Below the pieces are notes generated by a model. It was not told the origin of the DNA, made no database searches, and saw nothing but the letters and a program-made list of their open reading frames with translations. Below are positions 7,858 to 14,088 of a stretch of 21,319 nucleotides of DNA, piece by piece. The first letter of the stretch is position 1. Every line of letters begins with the position of its first letter. The position numbers and the translations under genes were made by a program. Source of the DNA: Deltaproteobacteria bacterium (GTDB lineage: Bacteria > Myxococcota_A > UBA9160 > JAFDET01). Location of the stretch: positions 1-21,319 of the forward strand of contig JAFDET010000097.1 in assembly GCA_019310195.1 (NCBI GenBank). The letters run 5' to 3'.

Positions 7858-8948
7858 GCCTCGCCGCCTCCGGGCAACGGACGCAGCGCGCCGTCGCCGC
7901 GCCAGCGGGCCGCGCGCTCCACGTCCAGGGCGGGCAGCGCCGCCTCGCGGACCGCCGCCACCGGGATCCGCGTCATGCAACGGTGGTCGATGGGGCAGCG
8001 GCGCAGGTAGCAGGGCCGGCAGCCCACGTCGGCCGTCAGGACGCGCACGCGCTCCAGGTTGAGATTGGTCTTGGCCAGGCTGGTGGGGCCCATCAGCGCG
8101 ATGCAGGGAACCCCGAACGCCACGGCGACGTGACGCGCGCCGGCGTCGTTGCAGATCAGCACCCGCGCGTCCCGGATCACGGCCTTGAGGGAGCCCAGGT
8201 CCAGCTTGCCGGACAGGTCCGCCGCCGGCGCGTGCATGGCGGCGCCCACCCCGCCCACCAGGCCGCGCTCGTCGGCAGTCCCCACCAGGACCACCCGGGC
8301 GCCGGCCTCGGCGAGAAGATCGCCGGTCTGGGCGAAGGACCCCGCCGGCCACAGCTTCGACGGACCGTAGGAAGCCCCCGGCGCCAGCACCGCGTAGGGC
8401 TCGCCCGGCGCCACGCCGGCCGCCTCCAGCAGCGAGCCGGCCCGGGAGCGTTCGGCCTCGGTGGTGAAGAGCTCCAGGTGGGTTCCCCGGGCGGGCGCAC
8501 CGGCCGCCTCCGCGAGGCCCAGCACGTGGCGCTCGCGGGGAATCCAGGCGCGGCGACCGCCGCTGCGCGGCGCCGCGACGGAGGTGTGAAGCAGCGGCGC
8601 GCGCAAATCGGAGCGGTAGCCGACCACGTTGCGGACCCCCGCCAAGCGCATGTGCAGGGCGGACTCGAAGGAGTCGGGCAGGCACAGTCCCAGGTCGAAG
8701 CCGCCATGGCACCGCAAGCCCCAGGCCTCGCGCAGCATCGCCCACGGCCCGCGCCGATGGGACTCGACCGGGAGCACCTGGTCGAACCAGGGCGCGCCGG
8801 CCACCAGAGGGGCCAGGCCCGGCTTCACGGCCAGGGTCATCCGCGCGGTCGGATAGGCGCGGCGCAGGGCCCGGAAGGCGGGCGTCGCCATCACCAGATC
8901 GCCGGCCCAGTTCGGACCCCGAACGAGGATTTCCTCAGGATTGGTCAT
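7854..8948 (-). CDS. waaF: ADP-heptose:LPS heptosyltransferase II
   Basis: 364-residue GT9 enzyme adding the second heptose to the inner core. The N-terminus EILVRGPNWAGDLVMATPAF carries the family's NWAGD with its catalytic Asp. Further blocks are GYRSDLRAPLLHTSV, APGASYGPSKLWPAGSFA, LICNDAGARHVAVAFGVP and LMGPTSLAKTN. The C-terminal Cys-rich CRPCYLRRCPIDHRCM is characteristic of WaaF. The start is ATG at 8948; longer open frame upstream has no good start and no homology. It lies 35 bases after the broken GT9 gene and is coupled to the next GT2 by GTGA. Confidence 0.94.
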   Translation of the reverse strand: MTNPEEILVRGPNWAGDLVMATPAFRALRRAYPTARMTLAVKPGLAPLVAGAPWFDQVLPVESHRRGPWAMLREAWGLRCHGGFDLGLCLPDSFESALHMRLAGVRNVVGYRSDLRAPLLHTSVAAPRSGGRRAWIPRERHVLGLAEAAGAPARGTHLELFTTEAERSRAGSLLEAAGVAPGEPYAVLAPGASYGPSKLWPAGSFAQTGDLLAEAGARVVLVGTADERGLVGGVGAAMHAPAADLSGKLDLGSLKAVIRDARVLICNDAGARHVAVAFGVPCIALMGPTSLAKTNLNLERVRVLTADVGCRPCYLRRCPIDHRCMTRIPVAAVREAALPALDVERAARWRGDGALRPLPGGGEA

Positions 8949-8983
8949 GGGTTGCGTGACCCCGGGGGAGGTCGCGGAGTCTA

Positions 8984-9586
8984 TCAGTGCCCTATAGCAC
9001 CTGCCAGAAGCGCGCGCGCCTCCTGCACTACACGGTCGGGGGGGATCACCCTCATACAGGTGGCCGCCGCGCAGCCCCTCCGACACGGGCTGCACGCCAC
9101 GGGAACCCGCACACTGCGCGACGGAGTGGCCTGCCACGGAGCGTTCTCCAGCGGATGCGTGGGGCCCAGGAGCTGGAGCACGGGCGTGCCCACCAACGAC
9201 GCCACGTGCATGGGCCCGGAGTCGCTGCCGATGTAGAGCCGGGCCCGGGCGAACAGCGCCGCCAGGTCGCCCAGCGTGGGCGTGTCCGGTGCGCGTCGCG
9301 CCGCGCCCCCCGCCTCTTCGACCAGCGCCTCGGCAAAGGCGCGATCATCCCGTGCGGGTCCCACCGTGACCAACACGGGTGTGCCGGTCTCCTCGGCCAG
9401 GTCGCGGGCCACCCGCGTGTACCCCGACACGGTCCAGCGCTTGTGCGGCGTCTCATCGCTGGTTCCGGGATGGATCACCACCGGCGCCGACGCCGGCTCG
9501 AGCAGGCGGGCCATGCGCTGGCGCGCGGCATCGGCGACCCGCAGCGGCCGCGCGTCCGGCGCCGCGTCGACGCCCAGGAACTGCAC
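8984..9586 (-). CDS. GT9 heptosyltransferase, C-terminal half (after frameshift)
   Basis: Second half of a broken family-9 glycosyltransferase. Homology starts just upstream of the first usable GTG (9586), as ANRALVQFLGVD from about 9601. The GT-B C-terminal domain is complete: VVIHPGTSDETPHKRW (donor site), PVLVTVGPARDDRAFAEAL, YIGSDSGPMHVASLVGTP, LLGPTHPLENAPW and a Cys-rich end CSPCRRGCAAATCM. The N-terminal half is at 9453-9986 in another frame. One extra base in about 9598-9603 explains the break, since removing it gives a smooth NHRNRALVQFLG. On its own this half cannot bind the acceptor side. It is either a sequencing/assembly indel or a recent pseudogene. Confidence 0.82.
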   Translation of the reverse strand: MQFLGVDAAPDARPLRVADAARQRMARLLEPASAPVVIHPGTSDETPHKRWTVSGYTRVARDLAEETGTPVLVTVGPARDDRAFAEALVEEAGGAARRAPDTPTLGDLAALFARARLYIGSDSGPMHVASLVGTPVLQLLGPTHPLENAPWQATPSRSVRVPVACSPCRRGCAAATCMRVIPPDRVVQEARALLAGAIGH

Positions 9587-9986
9587 CAGCGCGCGGTTCG
9601 CGGTGGTTGGCGAATCGCCAGCCGGCCTCGCGTCCGTAGGGGGGCGCGTAGGCGACTCGTAGCGGCGCGCCGCTCAGCCGCGAGAAGACCCCGCTCTTCA
9701 AGATGGAGTGGAAGTCGACCACCAGATCGAATGCGTCGGCGCGCAGCGCAGCGACGAAGCGCGCCAGACGCCGCCCCGCCTCGAGCCAGCGCACGCCGAG
9801 AAGCGCGTCGCTCACCTCGGCCCGCGGATACACCAGGATCTCGTCGATCCAGGGCTGACCGCTCAGGACGCTGGCCGACGCCGCCTCCACCAGCCAGCTG
9901 ATCCGAGCCCCGGGGTAGGCTGCACGGAGGGCCGAGACGGCGGGCAGGGTCCTCACCACATCGCCGACGGCCCCCAGCCGGATCAC
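9453..9986 (-). CDS. GT9 heptosyltransferase (WaaC-like), N-terminal half (before frameshift)
   Basis: First half of the same GT9 gene. IRLGAVGDVVRTLPAVSALR with the catalytic Asp, ISWLVEAASASVLSG, DLVVDFHSILKSGVFSRLSG and YGREAGWRFANH match the N-terminal domain of heptosyltransferase I-type enzymes. After NHR the frame becomes shadow sequence (REPRAGAVPGRRRG) and stops at 9453, while the true continuation runs in the next frame. The start is taken as GTG at 9986, although this leaves the first strand about three residues short (RILV precedes it with no start codon). It is the first gene of the minus-strand run and diverges from the LptF/LptG gene. WaaC function is suggested by its place beside waaF, not proven. 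Confidence 0.8.
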   Translation of the reverse strand: MIRLGAVGDVVRTLPAVSALRAAYPGARISWLVEAASASVLSGQPWIDEILVYPRAEVSDALLGVRWLEAGRRLARFVAALRADAFDLVVDFHSILKSGVFSRLSGAPLRVAYAPPYGREAGWRFANHREPRAGAVPGRRRGAGRAAAAGRRCRAPAHGPPARAGVGAGGDPSRNQR

Positions 9987-10020
9987 CAGGATGCGCTCGG
10001 CCGGCGGCGGCGCGTCTAAA

Positions 10021-10090
10021 GGGTTCCTACAGGTGACGATTGCGGGTGCCTCGCACGGACGCAGAGCGACGGGTAGGATACCCCGCCATG
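10021..10090 (+). repeat. Duplicated promoter/leader block, copy A
   Basis: These 70 bases, up to and including the permease start codon, match 12096-12165 at 63 of 70 positions without gaps. Similarity may reach a little further left, into the 5' end of the divergent GT9 gene. The copy includes the TAGGATA promoter-like box. Leader identity (90%) exceeds that of the following 22 codons (about 79%), which hints at selection on the leader or local gene conversion. Confidence 0.85.
10074..10079 (+). promoter_or_regulatory. Candidate -10 box of the LptF/LptG gene
   Basis: TAGGAT lies 8 bases before the ATG at 10088 and is identical, at the same spacing, in copy B. No ribosome-binding site separates box and ATG, so the transcript would be leaderless or nearly so. 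No convincing -35 hexamer is visible. Confidence 0.4.
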
Positions 10091-11227
10091 CGGATCCCGC
10101 GAATCGTCGCCGGCTACATCGCCCGCGAGATCATCCAGTACTCGGTCCTGGGATTCCTGGTCTTCGCGTCGCTGATGCTGACGCAGAACCTGCTCCGGAC
10201 CCTGGCGGACCTCACCGAGGCCGCCGGCGGCGGGGTGCCGGTGTGGGACCTGCTGCGCGTGCTCGGGTACCTGATGCCCACGCTGGCCACCTACGCGCTT
10301 CCCGTCGCGTTCCTGTTCGGCGTCCTGCTGGCGGTAAGCCGGCTGGCGTCGGAGTCGGAGATCCTGGCCATGCGCGCCTGCGGCCTGGGCATGACGGCGC
10401 TGGTGGGACCGGTGCTGGCGCTTGCGATCGTGGTTTCCGGGCTCACCGGCTACCTGATGCAGGAGGTCGAGCCTCACGTGCGCCGCCAGCTCCGCCGCGT
10501 GGTCACCGAAGCGGCGACGCGCAGCCTGACCCTCGAGCCCGGCCACTTCCGCTCGTTCGACAAGCGGCTCATCTACGCGCAAAGCGCCGAGGTCGACGGA
10601 ACGCTGCTGGGCATCGTGATCTGGGACAACACGGACCCGCGGCGCCCATTCGCCGTCTTCTCGGAGTCCGGCAGCCTGCGCTACGACGCGGAGACGGCAG
10701 AGATCAAGCTGATCCTGGAACGCGGCGACATGCACATCGAGCCGGAGGATCTGGCCCGCTACCGGCGCATCTCCTTCGAAACCTTCGACTACACCTTCGA
10801 CGCCTCCGGCCTGGTCGAATCGAAGACCTCGCGGCTGCGCCCGCGCGACATGTCCATGGAGCAGCTCCGCTCCACGCTGGACCTGCTCAACTCGACCGAC
10901 GACTTCGAGAAGATCAAGTACCTGCCCGAACGCCGCCCGGTGAAGTACGAGACTCAGCTCCACCGCCGCTTCGCGATTCCCGTGGCGCCGATCGTATTCG
11001 CGCTGCTGGCCGTTCCGCTGGGCCTGCGCCGGGTGCGCGGCGCGCGCTCGGCGGGCGCGCTGACCTGCGTGGCGGTGGCGTTCGCCTACTACGTGCTCCT
11101 GTCGTTGGCCGAGTTCCTCGCCGAGGACACCGCCGTTCCGCCCGTCATCGCGCTGTGGCTGCCCAACGTCGTCTTCGTGGCGGTGGCCATCCCACTGCTC
11201 CGCAGCGCCAACCGCGGAGAAGGCTGA
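10088..11227 (+). CDS. lptF: LptF/LptG family LPS export permease
   Basis: 379-residue inner-membrane permease of the YjgP/YjgQ family, which with LptB and a partner permease lifts LPS to the LptC/A/D bridge. The N-terminal helices follow IPRIVAGYIAREIIQYSVLG, with further helices around 55-85 and 95-125 (SESEILAMRACGLGMTAL is the conserved coupling segment). The middle is a periplasmic beta-jellyroll (LTLEPGHFRSFDKRLIYAQ, IVIWDNTDPRRPFAVF). The C-terminal helices contain LHRRFAIPVAPIVFALLAVP and PPVIALWLPNVVFVAVAIPL. The start is ATG at 10088; the frame is open to 10040, but copy B has a stop in that stretch. Whether it is LptF or LptG is not certain, and no second full permease is in the window. 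It converges on an unknown membrane gene. Confidence 0.92.
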   Translation: MRIPRIVAGYIAREIIQYSVLGFLVFASLMLTQNLLRTLADLTEAAGGGVPVWDLLRVLGYLMPTLATYALPVAFLFGVLLAVSRLASESEILAMRACGLGMTALVGPVLALAIVVSGLTGYLMQEVEPHVRRQLRRVVTEAATRSLTLEPGHFRSFDKRLIYAQSAEVDGTLLGIVIWDNTDPRRPFAVFSESGSLRYDAETAEIKLILERGDMHIEPEDLARYRRISFETFDYTFDASGLVESKTSRLRPRDMSMEQLRSTLDLLNSTDDFEKIKYLPERRPVKYETQLHRRFAIPVAPIVFALLAVPLGLRRVRGARSAGALTCVAVAFAYYVLLSLAEFLAEDTAVPPVIALWLPNVVFVAVAIPLLRSANRGEG

Positions 11228-11275
11228 CCCGTATCCCGGGACACCCCAGGATCCCGGCGCCCGCAGCGCGGCGCG
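11228..11275 (+). pseudogene. Ghost of the kdkA 5' end downstream of lptF
   Basis: The bases after the lptF stop (CCCGTATCCCGGGACACCCC and onward) align with those after the mini-lptF stop, where kdkA begins (CTCGTGCCCCGGGAAGCCCC). GTG has become GTA, and similarity fades after about 45 bases. This suggests a second kdkA copy once followed the full-length permease and was lost, leaving only its first codons. Confidence 0.55.
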
Positions 11276-11289
11276 GACGGGATCTCCCC

Positions 11290-11994
11290 CTACGACGATC
11301 TGCAGGTGGCCGGGCCAGCCGATGGCTCCGCGTCCATTCGGCGCGTCATCTGCAACGCCTGGATAAAGCCGAGCAGGAAGAACGCCTCCGCCAGCACTTT
11401 GAGCACGTCTTCGGCCACGATGGCCCAAAGGAAGATCGACCCCAGGTGCACGCCGGGAAGGAGCATGCGGAGGAGATCGACGTCATTCGTGAGGACGTCG
11501 AGTACGACCATGGCAAGCGCCAGCACGAAGCCCGCTGCGAAGAAGGGAAGCGTCACGCGGTAGCGCCACAGTTCGCTGCGGGCGATGCAGACCGCGGCCA
11601 GCCCGATCACCAGATAGAGCAAGACCAGCAGGTCGTCGATCCGATCCGTCAGGCTGGTCTCGGCGATCCCGAACAGCGAGTGGATGGCCAGGTCGACCTG
11701 CTCGTGGATCTCGAACAGCTCATCCGCGGCCAGGAAGAAGAAGCCGGCGGCGATGAGCGCCCAGATCAGCAGCGGCGAGCGAAGGATCGGCTGCCGGGTC
11801 TGCGCCTTCCGCAGCATCAGGATCCGCCAGGCGATGAGGCCCATGGCGACGAGATGCGCCGCGGACACCCAGGTCACCGACTGGCCCTCTTGGAAGCGCC
11901 GCCTCGGGTCTCCGTGGAAAAACTGGCCGTCCCCGATCGCAATGGCGAGAAACAGGAGGTCGGCGCACAGCACGACCGCGATCACCCGAGGCAT
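11290..11994 (-). CDS. Unknown polytopic membrane protein with a DExxEIHE motif
   Basis: 234-residue protein I cannot assign to a named family. Hydrophobic segments lie near 5-22, 40-58, 75-90, 120-137, 148-167 and 178-212, so about six helices. Between helices 3 and 4 is DELFEIHEQVDLAIHSLFG, an acidic/His cluster (DELFEIHE at 91-98) that could bind a metal or form a polar active site. More acidic residues appear in TDRIDD, VLDVLTNDVD and VAEDVLK. The start is ATG at 11994, with TATCGT six bases upstream, again a leaderless-looking layout. The C-terminal tail RRMDAEPSAGPATCRSS is cytoplasmic-like. It lies on the opposite strand between the two permease copies, so it probably entered or was retained during the rearrangement. 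Base composition does not obviously differ from its neighbours. Confidence 0.75.
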   Translation of the reverse strand: MPRVIAVVLCADLLFLAIAIGDGQFFHGDPRRRFQEGQSVTWVSAAHLVAMGLIAWRILMLRKAQTRQPILRSPLLIWALIAAGFFFLAADELFEIHEQVDLAIHSLFGIAETSLTDRIDDLLVLLYLVIGLAAVCIARSELWRYRVTLPFFAAGFVLALAMVVLDVLTNDVDLLRMLLPGVHLGSIFLWAIVAEDVLKVLAEAFFLLGFIQALQMTRRMDAEPSAGPATCRSS

Positions 11995-12095
11995 GCCGCC
12001 ACGATACGGGACCTGAGACGCCGTGGCCTGCGCCCATCGAGAGCACGGCGCAAACGCTCGAGACGGCTCGGGCCCGCCGCTGGCGGGGCGTCCGA

Positions 12096-12165
12096 GGGTT
12101 CGCACAGGTGGCGATTGCGGGTACCTCGCACGGATGCACAGCGACGGGTAGGATAACCCGCCATG
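12096..12165 (+). repeat. Duplicated promoter/leader block, copy B
   Basis: Second copy of the block at 10021-10090, with seven mismatches and no gaps. It ends at the ATG of the permease relic. An in-frame TAA (replacing TAC of copy A) shows the translated part begins at the ATG, not upstream. It now most likely drives the relic and kdkA. Confidence 0.85.
12149..12154 (+). promoter_or_regulatory. Candidate -10 box before the lptF relic and kdkA
   Basis: TAGGAT is preserved 8 bases upstream of the relic ATG at 12163, exactly as in copy A. Its retention fits continued use as the promoter of the kdkA transcript. Confidence 0.38.
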
Positions 12166-12342
12166 CGGCCCCCCCGAATCGTCGCCGGCTACGCGTCGCG
12201 CGAGATCGTCCGGCACTCGGCACTGGGGTTGCCGGCCGAAGAGACCGGCACCCCGCCGGTCATCGCACTGTGGCTCCCCAACGCCACCTTCGGGGTGGTG
12301 GCGATCTCGCTCCTGAATCGCGCCTGCCGCGGGGAGGGCTGA
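12163..12342 (+). pseudogene. Internally deleted lptF relic, 59-codon mini-ORF
   Basis: The first 22 residues (MRPPRIVAGYASREIVRHSA plus LG) match residues 1-22 of the full permease, and the last 37 (from LPAEETGTPPVIALWLPN to RACRGEG) match its last 37. Exactly 320 codons (960 bases) are missing between them, in frame. The junction falls where both parent edges read TTCCT (GGATTCCTGG and GAGTTCCTCG), suggesting a microhomology deletion. Start, stop and reading frame are intact. The peptide would hold one membrane helix (VIALWLPNATFGVVAISLL). The stop lies 3 bases before the kdkA GTG, so translation of the relic could couple to kdkA. It cannot work as an LPS permease. Confidence 0.82.
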
Positions 12343-12345
12343 CTC

Positions 12346-13170
12346 GTGCCCCGGGAAGCCCCGGGATTCAAACGCCTGCGACGCGGTCCCGTAGAGGTCT
12401 GGGTAGCGCCCCGCCACGAGGGCGTCGTCGACGCATTGGGGCTGCTCGAGCCGGGCGCCCTGGAGCGACACCTGGCGGGGCGCCCGGGAGAAGGCGGCCG
12501 CGGGCCGACGGCGCGCCTGCCCCTGGGCGCGGGCGGGGAGCGGCTGCTGCTGAGGCTGGTGCTGCACGGCGGCCTGCTGGGTCGGGGCCTGGGCACGACG
12601 CTCCTGGGCCTGGGCAGACCCGGCCGCGAGCTGACGGTCACCGCCGAGCTGCGCGCCGCCGGAGCTCCGGTGCCCGAGCCGGTGCTCCTGGTGGGCGTGC
12701 GGCGCGCGGGGCCCCTCTGGAGCGCGGCGGTGGGAACCCGAGTGGAGGAGCAGACCGAGAACGCTCGCCACTTCCTGGAGCAGGCGCCCGACGCGGCGAC
12801 CATCGCCAGCGCCGCCGAGGCCGCGGGGCATGCCGTGCGCCGCTTCCACGATGCGGGTGGCGAGCACGCCGACCTTCACCTGGGAAACCTGCTCCTGCGC
12901 AGTGACGCCGACGTCTGCGAGTGCCTGGTGATCGACCTGGACCGCGCAGGCCGCGCGGACGAGGTACCGCCCGCGCGACGCATGGCCGAGCTGGCGCGTC
13001 TGTACCGCTCGGTGGTCAAGCGCAGCCTGGTGGCCCAGCTTGGCGATGCCGGCCGCGCCCGCTTCGTCGCGGCCTACGTGGGCGACGACCGCGCCCTGGG
13101 CGACGCGATGCTGCGCCACCTTCCCCGCGAGCGCCTGCGCCTGCGCCTGCATCGCCTGCACTACCGCTAG
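12346..13170 (+). CDS. kdkA: 3-deoxy-D-manno-octulosonic acid (Kdo) kinase
   Basis: 274-residue LPS kinase of the KdkA/WaaP (protein-kinase-like) fold, probably phosphorylating Kdo at the cytoplasmic face. The N-terminal lobe includes ARLPLGAGGERLLLRLVLHG and GLLGRGLGTTLLG; RELTVTAELRAAGAPVPEPV matches the helix and hinge region of the family. The catalytic loop is RRFHDAGGEHADLHLGNLLL, and VIDLDRA carries the metal-binding Asp. The C-terminus RHLPRERLRLRLHRLHYR is very basic, fitting a membrane/LPS substrate. Start GTG at 12346 is only 3 bases after the permease relic stop. WaaP-type heptose kinase is the alternative, but KdkA fits the length and motifs better. Confidence 0.86.
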   Translation: MPREAPGFKRLRRGPVEVWVAPRHEGVVDALGLLEPGALERHLAGRPGEGGRGPTARLPLGAGGERLLLRLVLHGGLLGRGLGTTLLGLGRPGRELTVTAELRAAGAPVPEPVLLVGVRRAGPLWSAAVGTRVEEQTENARHFLEQAPDAATIASAAEAAGHAVRRFHDAGGEHADLHLGNLLLRSDADVCECLVIDLDRAGRADEVPPARRMAELARLYRSVVKRSLVAQLGDAGRARFVAAYVGDDRALGDAMLRHLPRERLRLRLHRLHYR

Positions 13171-13194
13171 TCCGGCATGCGCGCTCGATCCGGC

Positions 13195-13213
13195 GGGGTT
13201 GCTCCGCAGCCCC
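13195..13213 (+). terminator. Candidate terminator hairpin after kdkA
   Basis: GGGGTTGC, a 3-base TCC loop and GCAGCCCC form an 8-bp stem with one G-T wobble, 24 bases after the kdkA stop. There is no T tract, so it may be only a weak or Rho-assisted end signal. Confidence 0.35.
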
Positions 13214-13223
13214 ACCCGGGTCG

Positions 13224-13389
13224 CTAGAGCCCATCTCACAAGTCCTCCCGTCACGAGAGGCGGATCTTCGGCCCGCTGACTTCGTTGCGCTCCCTGCGCC
13301 GTAGCTACGGCTATGGCTCGGTCGCGCGCCTTGCCAGCGAACCGAATCTCCGCCTCTCGCTCGGTCCGGGTTCATGAGATGGGCTCTAG
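13224..13389. mobile_element. 166-bp palindromic CTAG-bounded MITE-like element, copy 1
   Basis: Terminal inverted repeats are CTAGAGCCCATCTCA at 13224-13238 and its perfect complement at 13375-13389. A second inverted pair (GAGAGGCGGA) lies inside, and the centre is GTAGCTAC at 13301-13308, so most of the element folds back on itself. The 57-base core 13283-13339, read on the minus strand, matches 19384-19440 of the second element at 55 positions. There is no ORF of its own. The last CTAG supplies the TAG stop of the haem lipoprotein gene. The GAGCC ends and TA/CTAG flanks recall IS5-family (IS1031/IS427-like) ends; this affiliation is inference from memory. Confidence 0.85.
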
Positions 13390-13892
13390 TTGGACTCGCC
13401 TCGGATTGGCGAGGTACGCGCCTGAGGAGCCACTACGTAGAAGCTGGGAACCTCCTCCGCAGCATGGCACGCATTGCATGCCGCAGTCACCTTCTCGAAC
13501 GTCTCACCGAAGCGGGCTGAGTCGTGCTCTTGGACGACTCGAGCCATCTCGTTCAGCACCGGAACGAATGTCGATTCCGTTGACGCTCGGCGCTTCGGAC
13601 GCCGTTCGAGTGCGTTCTCGAGAGCCAGTCGGATCTTCTGGACTTGATAGTCGGCGTAGCTCCAGTTCCCATCGTTGGCGCCCCAATACAGCTCTCCGTA
13701 GCGGTAGCCGATCTCGACCATCGAAACGTCCAACCCGCGAAGGTGCTTGGCGACAGCATCCCATCGTCCTGCTGGCTCTTGGGGAAGCCACCCGCCACCG
13801 GGCATCGAGGAATTCTGGCACCCGACGCCCAGGCCCAGTGCCGCCACGAAGAGCATCCGAAGCGTACCTATCCTTGCATTCCCTTCTCGCAC
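13386..13892 (-). CDS. Haem-binding (CxxCH) lipoprotein, cytochrome c-like
   Basis: 168-residue exported protein. The signal peptide ends in a lipobox LGVGC (Cys25), so it should be lipid-anchored. The mature part has HLRGLDVSMVEIGYRYGELY, WGANDGNWSYADYQVQKIRL and NALERRPKR, then a single C-terminal haem site CNACH (Cys139, Cys142, His143) followed by AAEEVPSFYV. This layout recalls a recurrent but uncharacterised family of small mono-haem proteins. GTG at 13892 is preceded at good spacing by GAGGAG; an ATG 12 codons later is possible. The stop TAG is the end of the palindromic element, so the C-terminus TSPIRGESN may be near its original length but ends at the insertion target. Haem binding is inferred from the motif alone. 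Confidence 0.85.
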   Translation of the reverse strand: MREGNARIGTLRMLFVAALGLGVGCQNSSMPGGGWLPQEPAGRWDAVAKHLRGLDVSMVEIGYRYGELYWGANDGNWSYADYQVQKIRLALENALERRPKRRASTESTFVPVLNEMARVVQEHDSARFGETFEKVTAACNACHAAEEVPSFYVVAPQARTSPIRGESN

Positions 13893-13939
13893 GGGCTGCT
13901 CCTCGTTTCGTCCGGGTTCTTGCCCCTTCCGGACCGCCA

Positions 13940-13945
13940 GCTATA
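13940..13945 (-). promoter_or_regulatory. Candidate -10 box of the haem lipoprotein gene
   Basis: TATAGC within GATGCTATAGCTGG on the minus strand, about 47 bases upstream of the GTG at 13892. No clear -35 is present. The rest of 13893-14088, between lpxK and this gene, shows only the GAGGAG ribosome site and an ACACGTGT palindrome; I see no gene in it. Confidence 0.25.
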
Positions 13946-14088
13946 GCATCGAGCCATCGAGCGGCGTGGATGGGCACCACCCAGCGGGCCCAAGCCGGCA
14001 GCCAGATCGACGTCGGCGCGAGCGACAGGCATTCCACAAGGCGAGCGCGCTCCGAAACCTGCACACGTGTAGAGCCTCTGGGACGGCG

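Noticed and set aside
10040..10087. Upstream TTG start adding 16 residues to the permease
   Set aside because: Copy B has an in-frame TAA in this stretch while conserving the DNA, so it is leader sequence.
9991..12156. 721-codon plus-strand ORF across lptF and the membrane gene
   Set aside because: Arg/Pro-rich out-of-frame reading of lptF and antisense reading of the minus-strand membrane gene.
11290..13254. 654-codon minus-strand ORF
   Set aside because: Only its last 234 residues (from ATG at 11994) look like a protein; the rest is antisense to kdkA and the permease relic.
14055..14080. ACACGTGT palindrome as a terminator after lpxK
   Set aside because: Too short, without a stable stem or T tract.
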